From Candidatus Nitrosotalea sinensis (GTDB lineage Archaea; Thermoproteota; Nitrososphaeria; Nitrososphaerales; Nitrosopumilaceae), in contig NZ_FRFC01000004.1 of NCBI RefSeq assembly GCF_900143675.1, forward strand, positions 186,001-250,000: a stretch of 64,000 nt of DNA. The letters run 5' to 3'. Positions 18,303 to 26,668 of the stretch are shown piece by piece. The translations under genes were made by a program, and so were the position numbers. Each line of letters opens with the position of its first letter. Within the stretch, counting starts at the first letter, position 1. The notes under the pieces are model-generated. The model saw only the letters and a list, made by a program, of their open reading frames with translations, did no database searches and was not told where the DNA came from.

Positions 18303-19630
18303 TGAAAACTCGTAGAGGTTTAAGCACGGTAGTTGGCACAGTATTTGCAATAATTGCATTGACTACAACGATAACTTATGTAACATACAGTATGAATACT
18401 TTGGACAAATATAACCAGTCATCTTTAATGAAAAATCAGCAGTTAACAGATTTTGATAAAGAAAAATTCCAGATTTCTAGTGTGACAGTTCCAAATAACA
18501 AATTCAATATAACAGTCTCAAACAGTGGAAGTCTTCCAATTACATTTACAAAAATATGGATTCAAAATACAACTACAACTGATTGGATTAACAGCTATAC
18601 GCCAATAAATAATTTTGTTGTTCCAGGCGGAATGTTGAAAAACATAGGACAAAACATACCAGTTACCATCAATTCTGCAAATTCATACAATGTAAAATTG
18701 GTAACATCGAGAGGAAACACACAGCAATTTACAATGAATTCACCTAATACAGCTCCATTGAATATTCAATTACTATCAATTCCAAGCAATGTAGATGTTG
18801 GCTTTAATTCAACACTTGTTATGGTAATAACGAATAATGGATCAAACACACTGACTAATATAATTCCAAATACACCAATTCAGACGGCAGGTTTTGCTAC
18901 ATGTTCTCTAGGCAATGTAGTTCCTACTAAATATGATACTTTACCCCCTGGTAGCACAGCGATATTCAAATGGGATGTAATAGTAAAGACAGGATCCGAT
19001 TCTCAGTCATGTACTTTCACGGCATCGCCGCCACTTCAAAATGGCTATACTAGACAGAGTGTATCTGCAAAAGTAACTATAACAGTGATAACATTCACCC
19101 AAACTTTGTTGGCTAAAAATACAGGAATACTTACCTTAGATTATACTTCTTTCCGATGGACCCAAGATGCTGCACCTTACGCTGGCGCGTGGCAAACAGG
19201 ATGGAGTTTTCCCAGTAGCCCACACACCGTATTCGCAGTGAATGTAACAAATAACAATGCAACTAGTGATTTCTACGTATCAGCAAATTCGCAGGTTTTC
19301 TACAGAGGAACTAGTAGTTCAAATACTAACTCATTTTGGCTTGTAAATGGTACTAGTGGTACAAGTCAAGCACCTTCCTTCCCACTTAAACAATATACTT
19401 GTGGGGGTCAAAATGATTTTTGTACAAAAATTCCTGCTGGAAGAACAGCGGTATTATACTTTGGTGCTGGTGCACTTCAAGGAGGCAATGGTAAACCAAC
19501 TCAACATCTTAATCAGGCAGATACTTATTTTACAGTCATGCTTCTATACGGGAAATATTCAGACAGTCAAACTAATAGCGGATCACAGTATTCTCAAAGT
19601 TTACCATACCTGGCATGGATTGGCACCTAG
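18299..19630 (+). CDS. Large pilin-like protein with class III signal
   Basis: A 443-residue protein with the leader MMKTRRG before LSTVVGTVFAIIALTTTITYV. ATG 18299 sits in an ATGA overlap with the preceding gene and leaves a short basic leader; the in-frame start at 18224 would put 25 residues in front of it, so the later start is preferred. The mature region is Asn/Thr-rich with repeated extracellular beta-sheet phrases (LTNIIPNTPIQ, FKWDVIVKTG) resembling CARDB/fibronectin-like domains. It is too long for a major pilin. A tip adhesin or minor pilin is a reasonable inference. Confidence 0.82.
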   Translation: MMKTRRGLSTVVGTVFAIIALTTTITYVTYSMNTLDKYNQSSLMKNQQLTDFDKEKFQISSVTVPNNKFNITVSNSGSLPITFTKIWIQNTTTTDWINSYTPINNFVVPGGMLKNIGQNIPVTINSANSYNVKLVTSRGNTQQFTMNSPNTAPLNIQLLSIPSNVDVGFNSTLVMVITNNGSNTLTNIIPNTPIQTAGFATCSLGNVVPTKYDTLPPGSTAIFKWDVIVKTGSDSQSCTFTASPPLQNGYTRQSVSAKVTITVITFTQTLLAKNTGILTLDYTSFRWTQDAAPYAGAWQTGWSFPSSPHTVFAVNVTNNNATSDFYVSANSQVFYRGTSSSNTNSFWLVNGTSGTSQAPSFPLKQYTCGGQNDFCTKIPAGRTAVLYFGAGALQGGNGKPTQHLNQADTYFTVMLLYGKYSDSQTNSGSQYSQSLPYLAWIGT

Positions 19631-19770
19631 TAGAGGATCACATACAAACAATCCCATTTTTTGACAAACAACATATTGTCTCAATAGGTTAAAAATAGAA
19701 CATCTTTTGAGATATTTTATGTCAAATTTAGCAACTAGACATTTTGTGTAATATTAAATTACATACACAT

Positions 19771-19780
19771 CTTATTTATA
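19771..19780 (+). promoter_or_regulatory. Likely TATA box for the gene at 19801
   Basis: CTTATTTATA sits about 25 bases upstream of ATG 19801, the distance at which archaeal transcription would begin at or next to the start codon. A leaderless mRNA is therefore likely. Confidence 0.5.
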
Positions 19781-19800
19781 CAAAAAGACAAATTTTTTAC

Positions 19801-20289
19801 ATGTCTGCTCCTGACAATGCCAGTCCAGACGACCTAGCTTCTGCAGTAAAGGCAATGGATGACCTAGTAGAAGAGGCCATCCAGATATACGAGTTAGACA
19901 AGGAAAAAACCAACATTACAGATGAGTTGTACAACTCGCTCAAAGTAATAACAAATTATCTTGGATTTTCTATTGATGTAGACCCACAGATTCTAAACTT
20001 GCCACAGGATATAAGAATAATACTGATGCCATCACTAGATTTGCTCATAATAAAACCTAATTTCAAATCAGAGCAAAAGAGATTAGACCAGTTAAACCTA
20101 GATGAAATATCAAACATATTAAAGTTTATCATTCCTAACATCATAAACATGGCAAGATCAGATAGAATTCTAAAGAGTCAAAAGGTTTCATTTATGCGCG
20201 AAGCTACAAAGAGACTAAAACGATTACCTGGTTCTAACGTAGAAGATATGATTGTAACAGACACCGCATTACAAGTGGATGGAATTTAA
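19801..20289 (+). CDS. Conserved-looking hypothetical protein
   Basis: A 162-residue mostly helical acidic protein (SAPDNASPDDLASAVKAM at the start, then EEAIQIYELDKEKTNITDEL). No catalytic motif or membrane segment is seen. A TTG would extend it to 19744, but ATG 19801 follows a TATA-like element at leaderless distance. It is followed after 2 bases by the gene at 20292, so the two probably form one operon and may act together. Function unknown. Confidence 0.75.
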   Translation: MSAPDNASPDDLASAVKAMDDLVEEAIQIYELDKEKTNITDELYNSLKVITNYLGFSIDVDPQILNLPQDIRIILMPSLDLLIIKPNFKSEQKRLDQLNLDEISNILKFIIPNIINMARSDRILKSQKVSFMREATKRLKRLPGSNVEDMIVTDTALQVDGI

Positions 20290-20291
20290 AA

Positions 20292-20813
20292 ATGAGAGAA
20301 GTCAAATATTTACGTACAATTTCTGAATTACAGTCATTCATTGAAAACGATTTACAAGCACATAAGAAAAAATCATCCGAGTATTCAGAGGCAATAGGTG
20401 AGAAATTACGCTCTGAAAATACTGCAAGTGACTCTGCAGAAATGGCAGAACTAAAAGAAAAACTTGATGGCCCAACAGACCCAAAAAAGAAAAAACCAAT
20501 CAAGAAAAAAGATCAAAAAACAAACTGGTATGATTTTAACAACATCTCAATATATGACGGAATTGGTACAAAAGGAGAATTAGAGATTTATTTCAAGGCC
20601 TTGGAGGAGATCAAAGCAAGGATAGAGAAACTCGAAAAGATCAAAACTACTGTTGACGACATGATTGAAAAAGGAGTAAAAAAGGATCTAGGTTGCATTA
20701 TTTTCTTAACTCAGGACTTGAATCTGCAGATTGCATTCATAAAACCACGACAATCCAAGACTAGATTTTCATACAAATCGATCGCGAGTATGCCAGTGGA
20801 GATTTACCATTGA
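20292..20813 (+). CDS. Hypothetical protein with charged coiled-coil regions
   Basis: A 173-residue protein. The first 60 residues are helical and charged; then comes a lysine-rich linker (DPKKKKPIKKKD), an aromatic stretch WYDFNNISIYDG, a coiled coil (LEEIKARIEKLEKIKTTVDDM), and a C-terminal beta-rich part ending in SMPVEIYH. It is directly downstream of, and probably co-transcribed with, the gene at 19801. No family is recognised. The basic linker could bind nucleic acid but this is not shown. Confidence 0.75.
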   Translation: MREVKYLRTISELQSFIENDLQAHKKKSSEYSEAIGEKLRSENTASDSAEMAELKEKLDGPTDPKKKKPIKKKDQKTNWYDFNNISIYDGIGTKGELEIYFKALEEIKARIEKLEKIKTTVDDMIEKGVKKDLGCIIFLTQDLNLQIAFIKPRQSKTRFSYKSIASMPVEIYH

Positions 20814-20985
20814 AATCAAAATATATCATTATAAGCAAAAATGATTATAATATATCACATAAATATCATAGTATCTATGTAAATTTCATATTTATTAAGT
20901 CAAATAAGATCCAAAATCGATCAAGATCAGCAAACCAACGATCAATAAATCAAACCACTTCAATATACCGGATCTGTGTGTGAGG

Positions 20986-21840
20986 ATGAACAACGAAGAA
21001 TTACAACAGTCAATTTTTGACTCGGATGCAGGTTCTGCCATGTACGAACACAAGATGGCATTTGACAAGCTAAAAGATGAGCTTGCCAAGTTTGGTCTTA
21101 CATCTAATCAAAGTAAGGTGTACACATATCTTGGAAAATATGGTTCCAGAACAGCCCCAGAAGTATGTAAGGCACTCAAATTACCAAGGACTGAGACATA
21201 TCATCTATTGACAGTATTACAAAATAAAGGACTAGTATCTGCTACATTCCAAAATCCTATACGTTTTTCTGCAGAACCATTAAACAAGGCAATATGGGTG
21301 CTTGTCAATGCAGAAAAAGAGCGCATCAATGTGCTAGAAAAACAAGAAACAGAGATTATGAAAATATGGAAATCAATTCCAGAATACAATGAAACATTAG
21401 AGACCAAGGACGATAAATTTCAAATGTTACAGAGTGACAACCAGACAAACAGTAAGATAAAAAAGATGATAGAGACTGCTGAAGATGAGTTTCTTGTAAT
21501 TGGAGCAGAAAAAGACTTTCTAAGATTTTATCGTTCAGATTTTTTTGAAGAGATTGACAAGAAAAAGACAGACATGAAACTTTTGACATCAATATCTGAA
21601 AAGATGAAATACATTTTTGACGATATTGATAGATCTAAAGTTCGAATGATGCCATCAGATATACGTCAGAATCTATGTTTTCTCATAAAAGATAGCAACG
21701 AAATGGTGTTTTTCATGAAAAAATCAAACAATACATCAGAACAAATGTCAGCAGTGTGGACAGATTCCGAAGCCCTGATTTATTCCATGAAACTTCTTTT
21801 TGATACACTTTGGACAAAATCAAACAAAATACATCTATAG
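20986..21840 (+). CDS. TrmB-family transcriptional regulator (copy 2)
   Basis: A 284-residue paralog of the regulator at 6106. The winged helix is KFGLTSNQSKVYTYL then TAPEVCKALKLPRTETYHLL. The helix NAEKERINVLEKQE and the C-terminal domain with KFQMLQ, GAEKDFLRFY and AVWTDSEALIYSMKLLF all align with copy 1. GTG 20980 lies two codons upstream and is an alternative start. The 172 bases upstream are very AT-rich. It is convergent with the KaiC-like gene. Conserved DNA-contacting helices suggest the two copies bind similar operators. Confidence 0.9.
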   Translation: MNNEELQQSIFDSDAGSAMYEHKMAFDKLKDELAKFGLTSNQSKVYTYLGKYGSRTAPEVCKALKLPRTETYHLLTVLQNKGLVSATFQNPIRFSAEPLNKAIWVLVNAEKERINVLEKQETEIMKIWKSIPEYNETLETKDDKFQMLQSDNQTNSKIKKMIETAEDEFLVIGAEKDFLRFYRSDFFEEIDKKKTDMKLLTSISEKMKYIFDDIDRSKVRMMPSDIRQNLCFLIKDSNEMVFFMKKSNNTSEQMSAVWTDSEALIYSMKLLFDTLWTKSNKIHL

Positions 21841-21842
21841 TA

Positions 21843-22577
21843 TCACGTAGATATTCTAGGATGCATTATCTGCAATCCAAGTTCGTTTAGCTTCATCGGA
21901 AATACCTGTTCACTATGTTTCATTCCCTGTAGTTTGACTACTTGGATTGATCGTTCCATCGCATCTCCTTTTCTTACACGATAAAGCATTATCAAGCCAG
22001 ATGCGATATACCACTCTACATGTACCTTATCAGGCAATTCAGATTGTGATAGTAATATCGAGGTGCAATTTTGGCCCTCAAGTGCATATATCATTCCCTG
22101 TAGTCCTTGTCTTATGTAAAAGTCATCAGTATATTGCATTTCAAGAACAGAGAGAGAATCAAGAACAAGTCTTTTTGCACCTATTCTTTTGATGCTACTC
22201 AAGATAAGTTGGGTCAAATGCATGAAAGGCATTTGTTCTCCACGATAAAGCGATTCATCAAATGCAATAAAACCCTCTTCTTTCTTAAAAGGCCTTGCGT
22301 CAATTATTATCATCTTTCCTTCCTCTATTAATTTCTGGACATCCCACCCAAAAGATTTGAAATCGTTTTTAATTTCAGATGGGCTTTGTGATAGTGTAAC
22401 AAAAATACCTGGCTCTTCAAAGTCTTTTGCCCCGGAATAGAGAAATTGTATTCCAAAAGTTGTTTTACCGCTTCCAATAGAACCAGAAACTACTATAGTC
22501 TGTCCTTGTCTAAATCCTCCCGATATAACAGAGTCAAATCCTGAAATTCCAGTTTTGACCTTAATAGACTCACCCAT
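21843..22577 (-). CDS. KaiC-like RecA-superfamily ATPase
   Basis: A 244-residue single-domain KaiC/RadA-like protein. It opens with GFDSVISGGFRQGQTIVVSG and Walker A GSIGSGKTTFG (about residues 33-43). Walker B is RLVLDSLSVLEM near residue 140. It has one RecA core, not the two of cyanobacterial KaiC. Archaeal members of this family are signalling ATPases of mostly unknown role. It is convergent with the TrmB-type copy 2, with 2 bases between stop codons. Link to that regulator is possible but not shown. Confidence 0.88.
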   Translation of the reverse strand: MGESIKVKTGISGFDSVISGGFRQGQTIVVSGSIGSGKTTFGIQFLYSGAKDFEEPGIFVTLSQSPSEIKNDFKSFGWDVQKLIEEGKMIIIDARPFKKEEGFIAFDESLYRGEQMPFMHLTQLILSSIKRIGAKRLVLDSLSVLEMQYTDDFYIRQGLQGMIYALEGQNCTSILLSQSELPDKVHVEWYIASGLIMLYRVRKGDAMERSIQVVKLQGMKHSEQVFPMKLNELGLQIMHPRIST

Positions 22578-22753
22578 AAGAAAAAATTCTCAAAAAATAT
22601 ATTTAAAGACTAGTGAAGTTTTCAATATGACAGAATTCCAAAGTGGAAGAAATCAAACCAGACAAAGATAAACTGTCAAAGCAACCCACCACAAGATAGA
22701 GAAAATATACATCAATGTGAGAAAAGAGTAGATGATACCCAGTTTAAGGTAAC

Positions 22754-23314
22754 TTATTTTTTAACAAGTGCAAATATGCCACCCGCACCATAAGCTATTG
22801 CTATCATAATTCTAGAAGTTATCACAGCTGTTGTTTGATTAGAAATTAGTGATGTATCAATTATTACTGCCAGAGGTAGTGCTGCAAGAGACACTGCACC
22901 TACTATGATTTGTTCCAGATTTACAAGATTACTAAATTTTTTCATAAAGAAAAATGTGGAAGTATTTCCTAGTCCTATTCCAAACAATATCAGATACTGG
23001 TAATAATGTGGAAGTACTCCTATCATTGCAAAAGGTGCGGCCCAGCATAGTCCATTTATTGCCTTGACTGCAGGAGGCCATGTTACACTGTTTTTCATTC
23101 TTCCACGGATGGAAGAGAGCATAGACCTGAATTTTCCAATTATTATTCCAAATGTTATCGCAAAACTTCCGAACCAAATTATTGCATAATAAAAGATTGG
23201 CTCTTTGTGCTCAAATGAGATCTCACTGAGGATCGATGCGGTTCCTACAGATATTGCTACACCTACAAACAGAATGCCAAACGCCCGTCGTACTTCTAGT
23301 GGAGATTTTTGCAC
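22754..23314 (-). CDS. Integral membrane protein
   Basis: A 186-residue protein with about five hydrophobic segments: residues 12-28, 38-60, 88-105, 107-125 and 135-185 in two parts. The loops are short and basic (KFRSMLSSIRGRMKNS). No transporter signature is recognised. It is divergent from purE, with 114 bases between. Function unknown. Confidence 0.72.
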   Translation of the reverse strand: MQKSPLEVRRAFGILFVGVAISVGTASILSEISFEHKEPIFYYAIIWFGSFAITFGIIIGKFRSMLSSIRGRMKNSVTWPPAVKAINGLCWAAPFAMIGVLPHYYQYLILFGIGLGNTSTFFFMKKFSNLVNLEQIIVGAVSLAALPLAVIIDTSLISNQTTAVITSRIMIAIAYGAGGIFALVKK

Positions 23315-23428
23315 GACTTCAAGTGTAATTCATCTTAGATATAATTTAAGAGACTGGAATTCAATATCATACAAACGCCCAATAAAACGTTGAGTTTAAT
23401 TATTAATTGGATTGCATCAAATAGATAG

Positions 23429-23986
23429 TTGAAAAAAGCGCTTGTTGGAATAATAATGGGATCAAGTTCTGACAGCAAGATAATGCATTCTGCTGCTACA
23501 ATATTAGATGAATTTGGTGTAGCCCATGAGGATCAGATAGTTTCTGCACATAGAACACCAACAAGATTATCAGATTATGCAAAACATGCTGAAAAGGAAG
23601 GATTCAAGGTCATAATTGCAGGAGCAGGAGGTTCAGCGCATCTACCAGGAATGATAGCATCCCATACTGTAATTCCAGTCATAGGCGTGCCAATAATGGT
23701 TTATAATGACAAGGCAAATTCCGACAAGTTCAAGTTTTCAGCATTTGGAGGACTAGATGCTCTGTTATCAATATCAGAGATGCCAACTGGATCTCCAGTT
23801 GTAACAGTCGGAGTAAACAAGGCCGCAAATGCAGGATTATACGCAGTAAAGATTCTTGCAAACGAATTCCCAGAACTAAGAAGCAAGTTAAAAAAACACA
23901 AAGAAACCCAATACAATTCAGTAATCAAAGAATCAGATGAAATGAGAAAGATAGGCCTGGCCAGATTTGCAGGCAAGAAAAAATAG
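23429..23986 (+). CDS. purE: PurE, N5-CAIR mutase
   Basis: A 185-residue PurE that converts N5-CAIR to CAIR. GIIMGSSSDSKIM and the substrate loop SAHRTPTRL are both intact, and AGAGGSAHLPGMIA follows. The class I catalytic serine and histidine are present. It starts with TTG at 23429; the next ATG (in GIIMGSS) would remove the first strand, so TTG is likely right. It stands alone, away from purK at 3988. The C-terminal 25 residues are more charged than in bacterial PurE. Confidence 0.95.
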   Translation: MKKALVGIIMGSSSDSKIMHSAATILDEFGVAHEDQIVSAHRTPTRLSDYAKHAEKEGFKVIIAGAGGSAHLPGMIASHTVIPVIGVPIMVYNDKANSDKFKFSAFGGLDALLSISEMPTGSPVVTVGVNKAANAGLYAVKILANEFPELRSKLKKHKETQYNSVIKESDEMRKIGLARFAGKKK

Positions 23987-23989
23987 AAA

Positions 23990-25267
23990 CTAGTTTCCTC
24001 TACTAGATATTTGCATTACTGGAATTGAGAAATATATCGGATATACTTTTCCAGTAGTCGGGTGGTTATAGTTCCATCTTTTATCTTGTGGATCTATTTT
24101 GATAAATTGTGATGTCATGTCAGGAGACAACATCTTGTATGCCTCTTCGCCTATTGTCATCTGGTTTGGTTGCGCAAGAGGTAAGATTTTTGATGCAATT
24201 GTTATGCTATGGCCTATCAAGTCAGGCTCAGAACCAAGAACAACAATTCTGTTTTTACCCACATCAATTCCAATTCGTATGCTTATCTTTGGCAAACCAA
24301 AGCTTGCAAACATTGGATTTAGAGAATGTGTTATCAGCATATTCATAGAGCGTGCGCAGCGTATTGCATTTTCCGCCATGTTTCCAAAATCTTTCAATTC
24401 TGGGAAAAATGCAATTACTGCATCTCCAGTATATTTTAAAACAAAACCAGCATGTTTTGATATGACCACAGACATTTCCTCAGAAAAAACCTTGATAAGA
24501 CCTGATAGCTCTTCAGAACTAAGAGATGTGGCTATTTTCGTAGAGCCTACTATATCCACATATAAAACAGCAGTATTGATTTCATTTTCTGGCCACAGGC
24601 TCAAAAATCTGCTAGAAATATACTTGAGAAATGCTTGAGAATAGGAGTCACTTTGTTTCCTTTTATACAAAGAAAAGTTTCGTTGAATCCTAGTCAAGCT
24701 TTGAATTACAAATTCATCATCAGCAGTAAGAATCTGGAATTTTTCCACAGGTTTTACCTGAGATACTACAGCTTCAAGATTTTCAAGTGGAACAAATTTT
24801 TTCTCAATTACGTCATAGTATCCTTTTTCACCCTCTATTGCTTGAGGCTCAAGCTTTACTTTGCTAGTTGTAAGTCCAAATGGAAATGTTGTTTTTTGTT
24901 TATTTGCTGCAATTAATATGACACTATCATATTCACTAAGAGCTAATCCTTGTTCATTTTCTACACCAGAACTAATATCAATTATACGAGAAATTGGAAA
25001 TATTGAGATTTTTCCAGTGTTTGAATTTGAACGAATTACTTCTATGACATCATGTTCAGAATTGTCTGACACTGTTGTTTGCAGTATGAATTTATCTCTA
25101 AATTCAGATCTATACATTCCAGTACCTTTGGCAGCATGTACTTCAGAACCTACCGTAGCTCCACGACTCTTTACTTTTACAATATTAACATTAATCCCAA
25201 GCATATCAAGCGCATCTGTAACAGCAGTCAAATCATTTCGCGGTAGTTCTGCCTCTATTCGTATCAT
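23990..25267 (-). CDS. PII-like domain fused to a class III nucleotide cyclase
   Basis: A 425-residue fusion. Residues 1-100 resemble a PII/GlnB signalling domain: MIRIEAELPRNDLTAVTDAL aligns with the first strand and helix, VKSRG with the region before the T-loop, and IEVIRSNSNTGKISIFPISRI with the helix and strand that end in the B-loop. The GDGK of the PII B-loop is missing, so normal ATP binding may be lost. After a linker (about 105-215), the cyclase domain begins: TAVLYVDIVGSTKIA supplies the first metal aspartate, KYTGDAVIAFFP the second, and IRIGIDVG follows. It should make cyclic AMP or GMP under control of the N-terminal domain. Cyclase call is firm, PII call moderate. Confidence 0.85.
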   Translation of the reverse strand: MIRIEAELPRNDLTAVTDALDMLGINVNIVKVKSRGATVGSEVHAAKGTGMYRSEFRDKFILQTTVSDNSEHDVIEVIRSNSNTGKISIFPISRIIDISSGVENEQGLALSEYDSVILIAANKQKTTFPFGLTTSKVKLEPQAIEGEKGYYDVIEKKFVPLENLEAVVSQVKPVEKFQILTADDEFVIQSLTRIQRNFSLYKRKQSDSYSQAFLKYISSRFLSLWPENEINTAVLYVDIVGSTKIATSLSSEELSGLIKVFSEEMSVVISKHAGFVLKYTGDAVIAFFPELKDFGNMAENAIRCARSMNMLITHSLNPMFASFGLPKISIRIGIDVGKNRIVVLGSEPDLIGHSITIASKILPLAQPNQMTIGEEAYKMLSPDMTSQFIKIDPQDKRWNYNHPTTGKVYPIYFSIPVMQISSRGN

Positions 25268-25360
25268 TTCTTAGTCAGAACTATTTATCACATATACCCA
25301 TTTAAACTAGTTTTTTAATTATCGTATGTTGTTATCCACAGTGATACTTTAATTTACGAC

Positions 25361-25918
25361 ATGTCAAGGATTGAGATATTGGAATTAAGCGAGATTTTAT
25401 ACACAGTAATTTCAGAGCATGAAGAACAAAAGATACTCTCTGAAATAGCACAAGGTCATAGTGCTGGCATCATAAAGAGCATTTTTGAACAATGCATATC
25501 CATTATCAAGAGCAAACACGAGATAAAACAAGATACACTTGTTACAGTTGCCGAAGGGTTACTGCATTACTTGCTTACTGTAACCATGATTCCAAGCAAA
25601 CGAAAAACAACATTCCAAGGAATTGACATAGATGTTGCAGTCCCAGATACCATAACATTAGGAACTTCACCACAAGAGGTTGTCATAATATCATTCCCAA
25701 AAACAAACGACATGAGAGAGATAAATATGCAAATTGATAACATAAAAAAAATTCAACCAAACCAAGACAACATATGGTTTGTACTTGAAAAAGACATGAA
25801 CCTTGGAATTAAGACATATACAGTACAGGACTCGATGACATTTACAAACATAATTGATGATTTGAAAAGTTTTACATCAAACAAAAAGCAATCCAAATTA
25901 AAAATTTTCAAGATATAA
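25361..25918 (+). CDS. Hypothetical protein, faint nuclease-like pattern
   Basis: A 185-residue protein with a helical N-terminal half (ILSEIAQGHSAGIIKSIFEQ) and an alpha/beta C-terminal half. The pattern IDIDVAVPD followed by QEVVIISFPK faintly recalls restriction-endonuclease-like (PD-(D/E)xK) cores, but the acidic residue before VVIISF is glutamine, so activity is doubtful. It converges with bioD and the coding ends overlap by 11 bases. It is divergent from the PII-cyclase gene, 93 bases away. Function unknown. Confidence 0.7.
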   Translation: MSRIEILELSEILYTVISEHEEQKILSEIAQGHSAGIIKSIFEQCISIIKSKHEIKQDTLVTVAEGLLHYLLTVTMIPSKRKTTFQGIDIDVAVPDTITLGTSPQEVVIISFPKTNDMREINMQIDNIKKIQPNQDNIWFVLEKDMNLGIKTYTVQDSMTFTNIIDDLKSFTSNKKQSKLKIFKI

Positions 25919-26600
25919 GAGATTGTAAATCAATATTTTTTTCAATGTATGGCATTACTGTTTCATAACTATCACAATCTTTCACAAATGGTAAAACTCC
26001 CAAAATATCAACTCCAGTTATTTCATGAATCGTAAGAGGTGAATTTTTTTCTTCAGGACCACCTTTTTCATCATAATTATTTACAACTATGCCTTTGATT
26101 GAGACTCCATGATTACGACACGTATTGACGGTCATCATAGTATGATTCAATGTACCCAGAGTGGATCTAGTGACAATAATTGTTTCAAGACCAATCTCTT
26201 TTATCAAGTCAGACACAAAATAATCCCGAGTAAGAGGAGTCATTATTCCACCAATTCCTTCTACAAGCATCATATCGTGTCGTTTTTGTAATTTTGTAAA
26301 TTGTTCAAAAATTACTTTTTTGTCAAATGACAGATGTAGTATCTTGCTTGCATCATAGGGAGATACTGGGAGCGGCATAAAAATCGGATTTATTTCATTT
26401 TCCAAATCATTTACTTTTGCCGCACTATGCAAAATGGAAACATCTGTTGACCGAAACCCAGTCTTTGAAGAAATCCCTGTTGCGACAGGTTTCATTACAC
26501 CCACGTTGATACCACGCTTTTGCAAACATGAGGCAAGTGCAGCGGTAAAGAAGGTTTTTCCTACACCTGTGTCAGTACCAGTTACAAAGTAGGATTTCAT
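25908..26600 (-). CDS. bioD: BioD, dethiobiotin synthetase
   Basis: A 230-residue enzyme forming dethiobiotin from diaminopelargonate, CO2 and ATP. The N-terminal P-loop is FVTGTDTGVGKTFFTAAL. The MKPVATG substrate loop and MLVEGIGGIMTPL follow, all family signatures. TTG 26609 is an alternative start but ATG 26600 gives the canonical MKSYFVTGTD. It is divergent from bioA, with 68 bases between, so a shared regulatory region is likely. Confidence 0.94.
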   Translation of the reverse strand: MKSYFVTGTDTGVGKTFFTAALASCLQKRGINVGVMKPVATGISSKTGFRSTDVSILHSAAKVNDLENEINPIFMPLPVSPYDASKILHLSFDKKVIFEQFTKLQKRHDMMLVEGIGGIMTPLTRDYFVSDLIKEIGLETIIVTRSTLGTLNHTMMTVNTCRNHGVSIKGIVVNNYDEKGGPEEKNSPLTIHEITGVDILGVLPFVKDCDSYETVMPYIEKNIDLQSLIS

Positions 26601-26668
26601 AGAATACAATCAGCAATGTTGTTTAATAATTAACTTATCATTATTAATACGACCACGTGAGATATCTC

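Noticed and set aside
24099-25274. Plus-strand frames opposite the PII-cyclase gene
   Set aside because: They are shadows of the cyclase gene, which has catalytic motifs.
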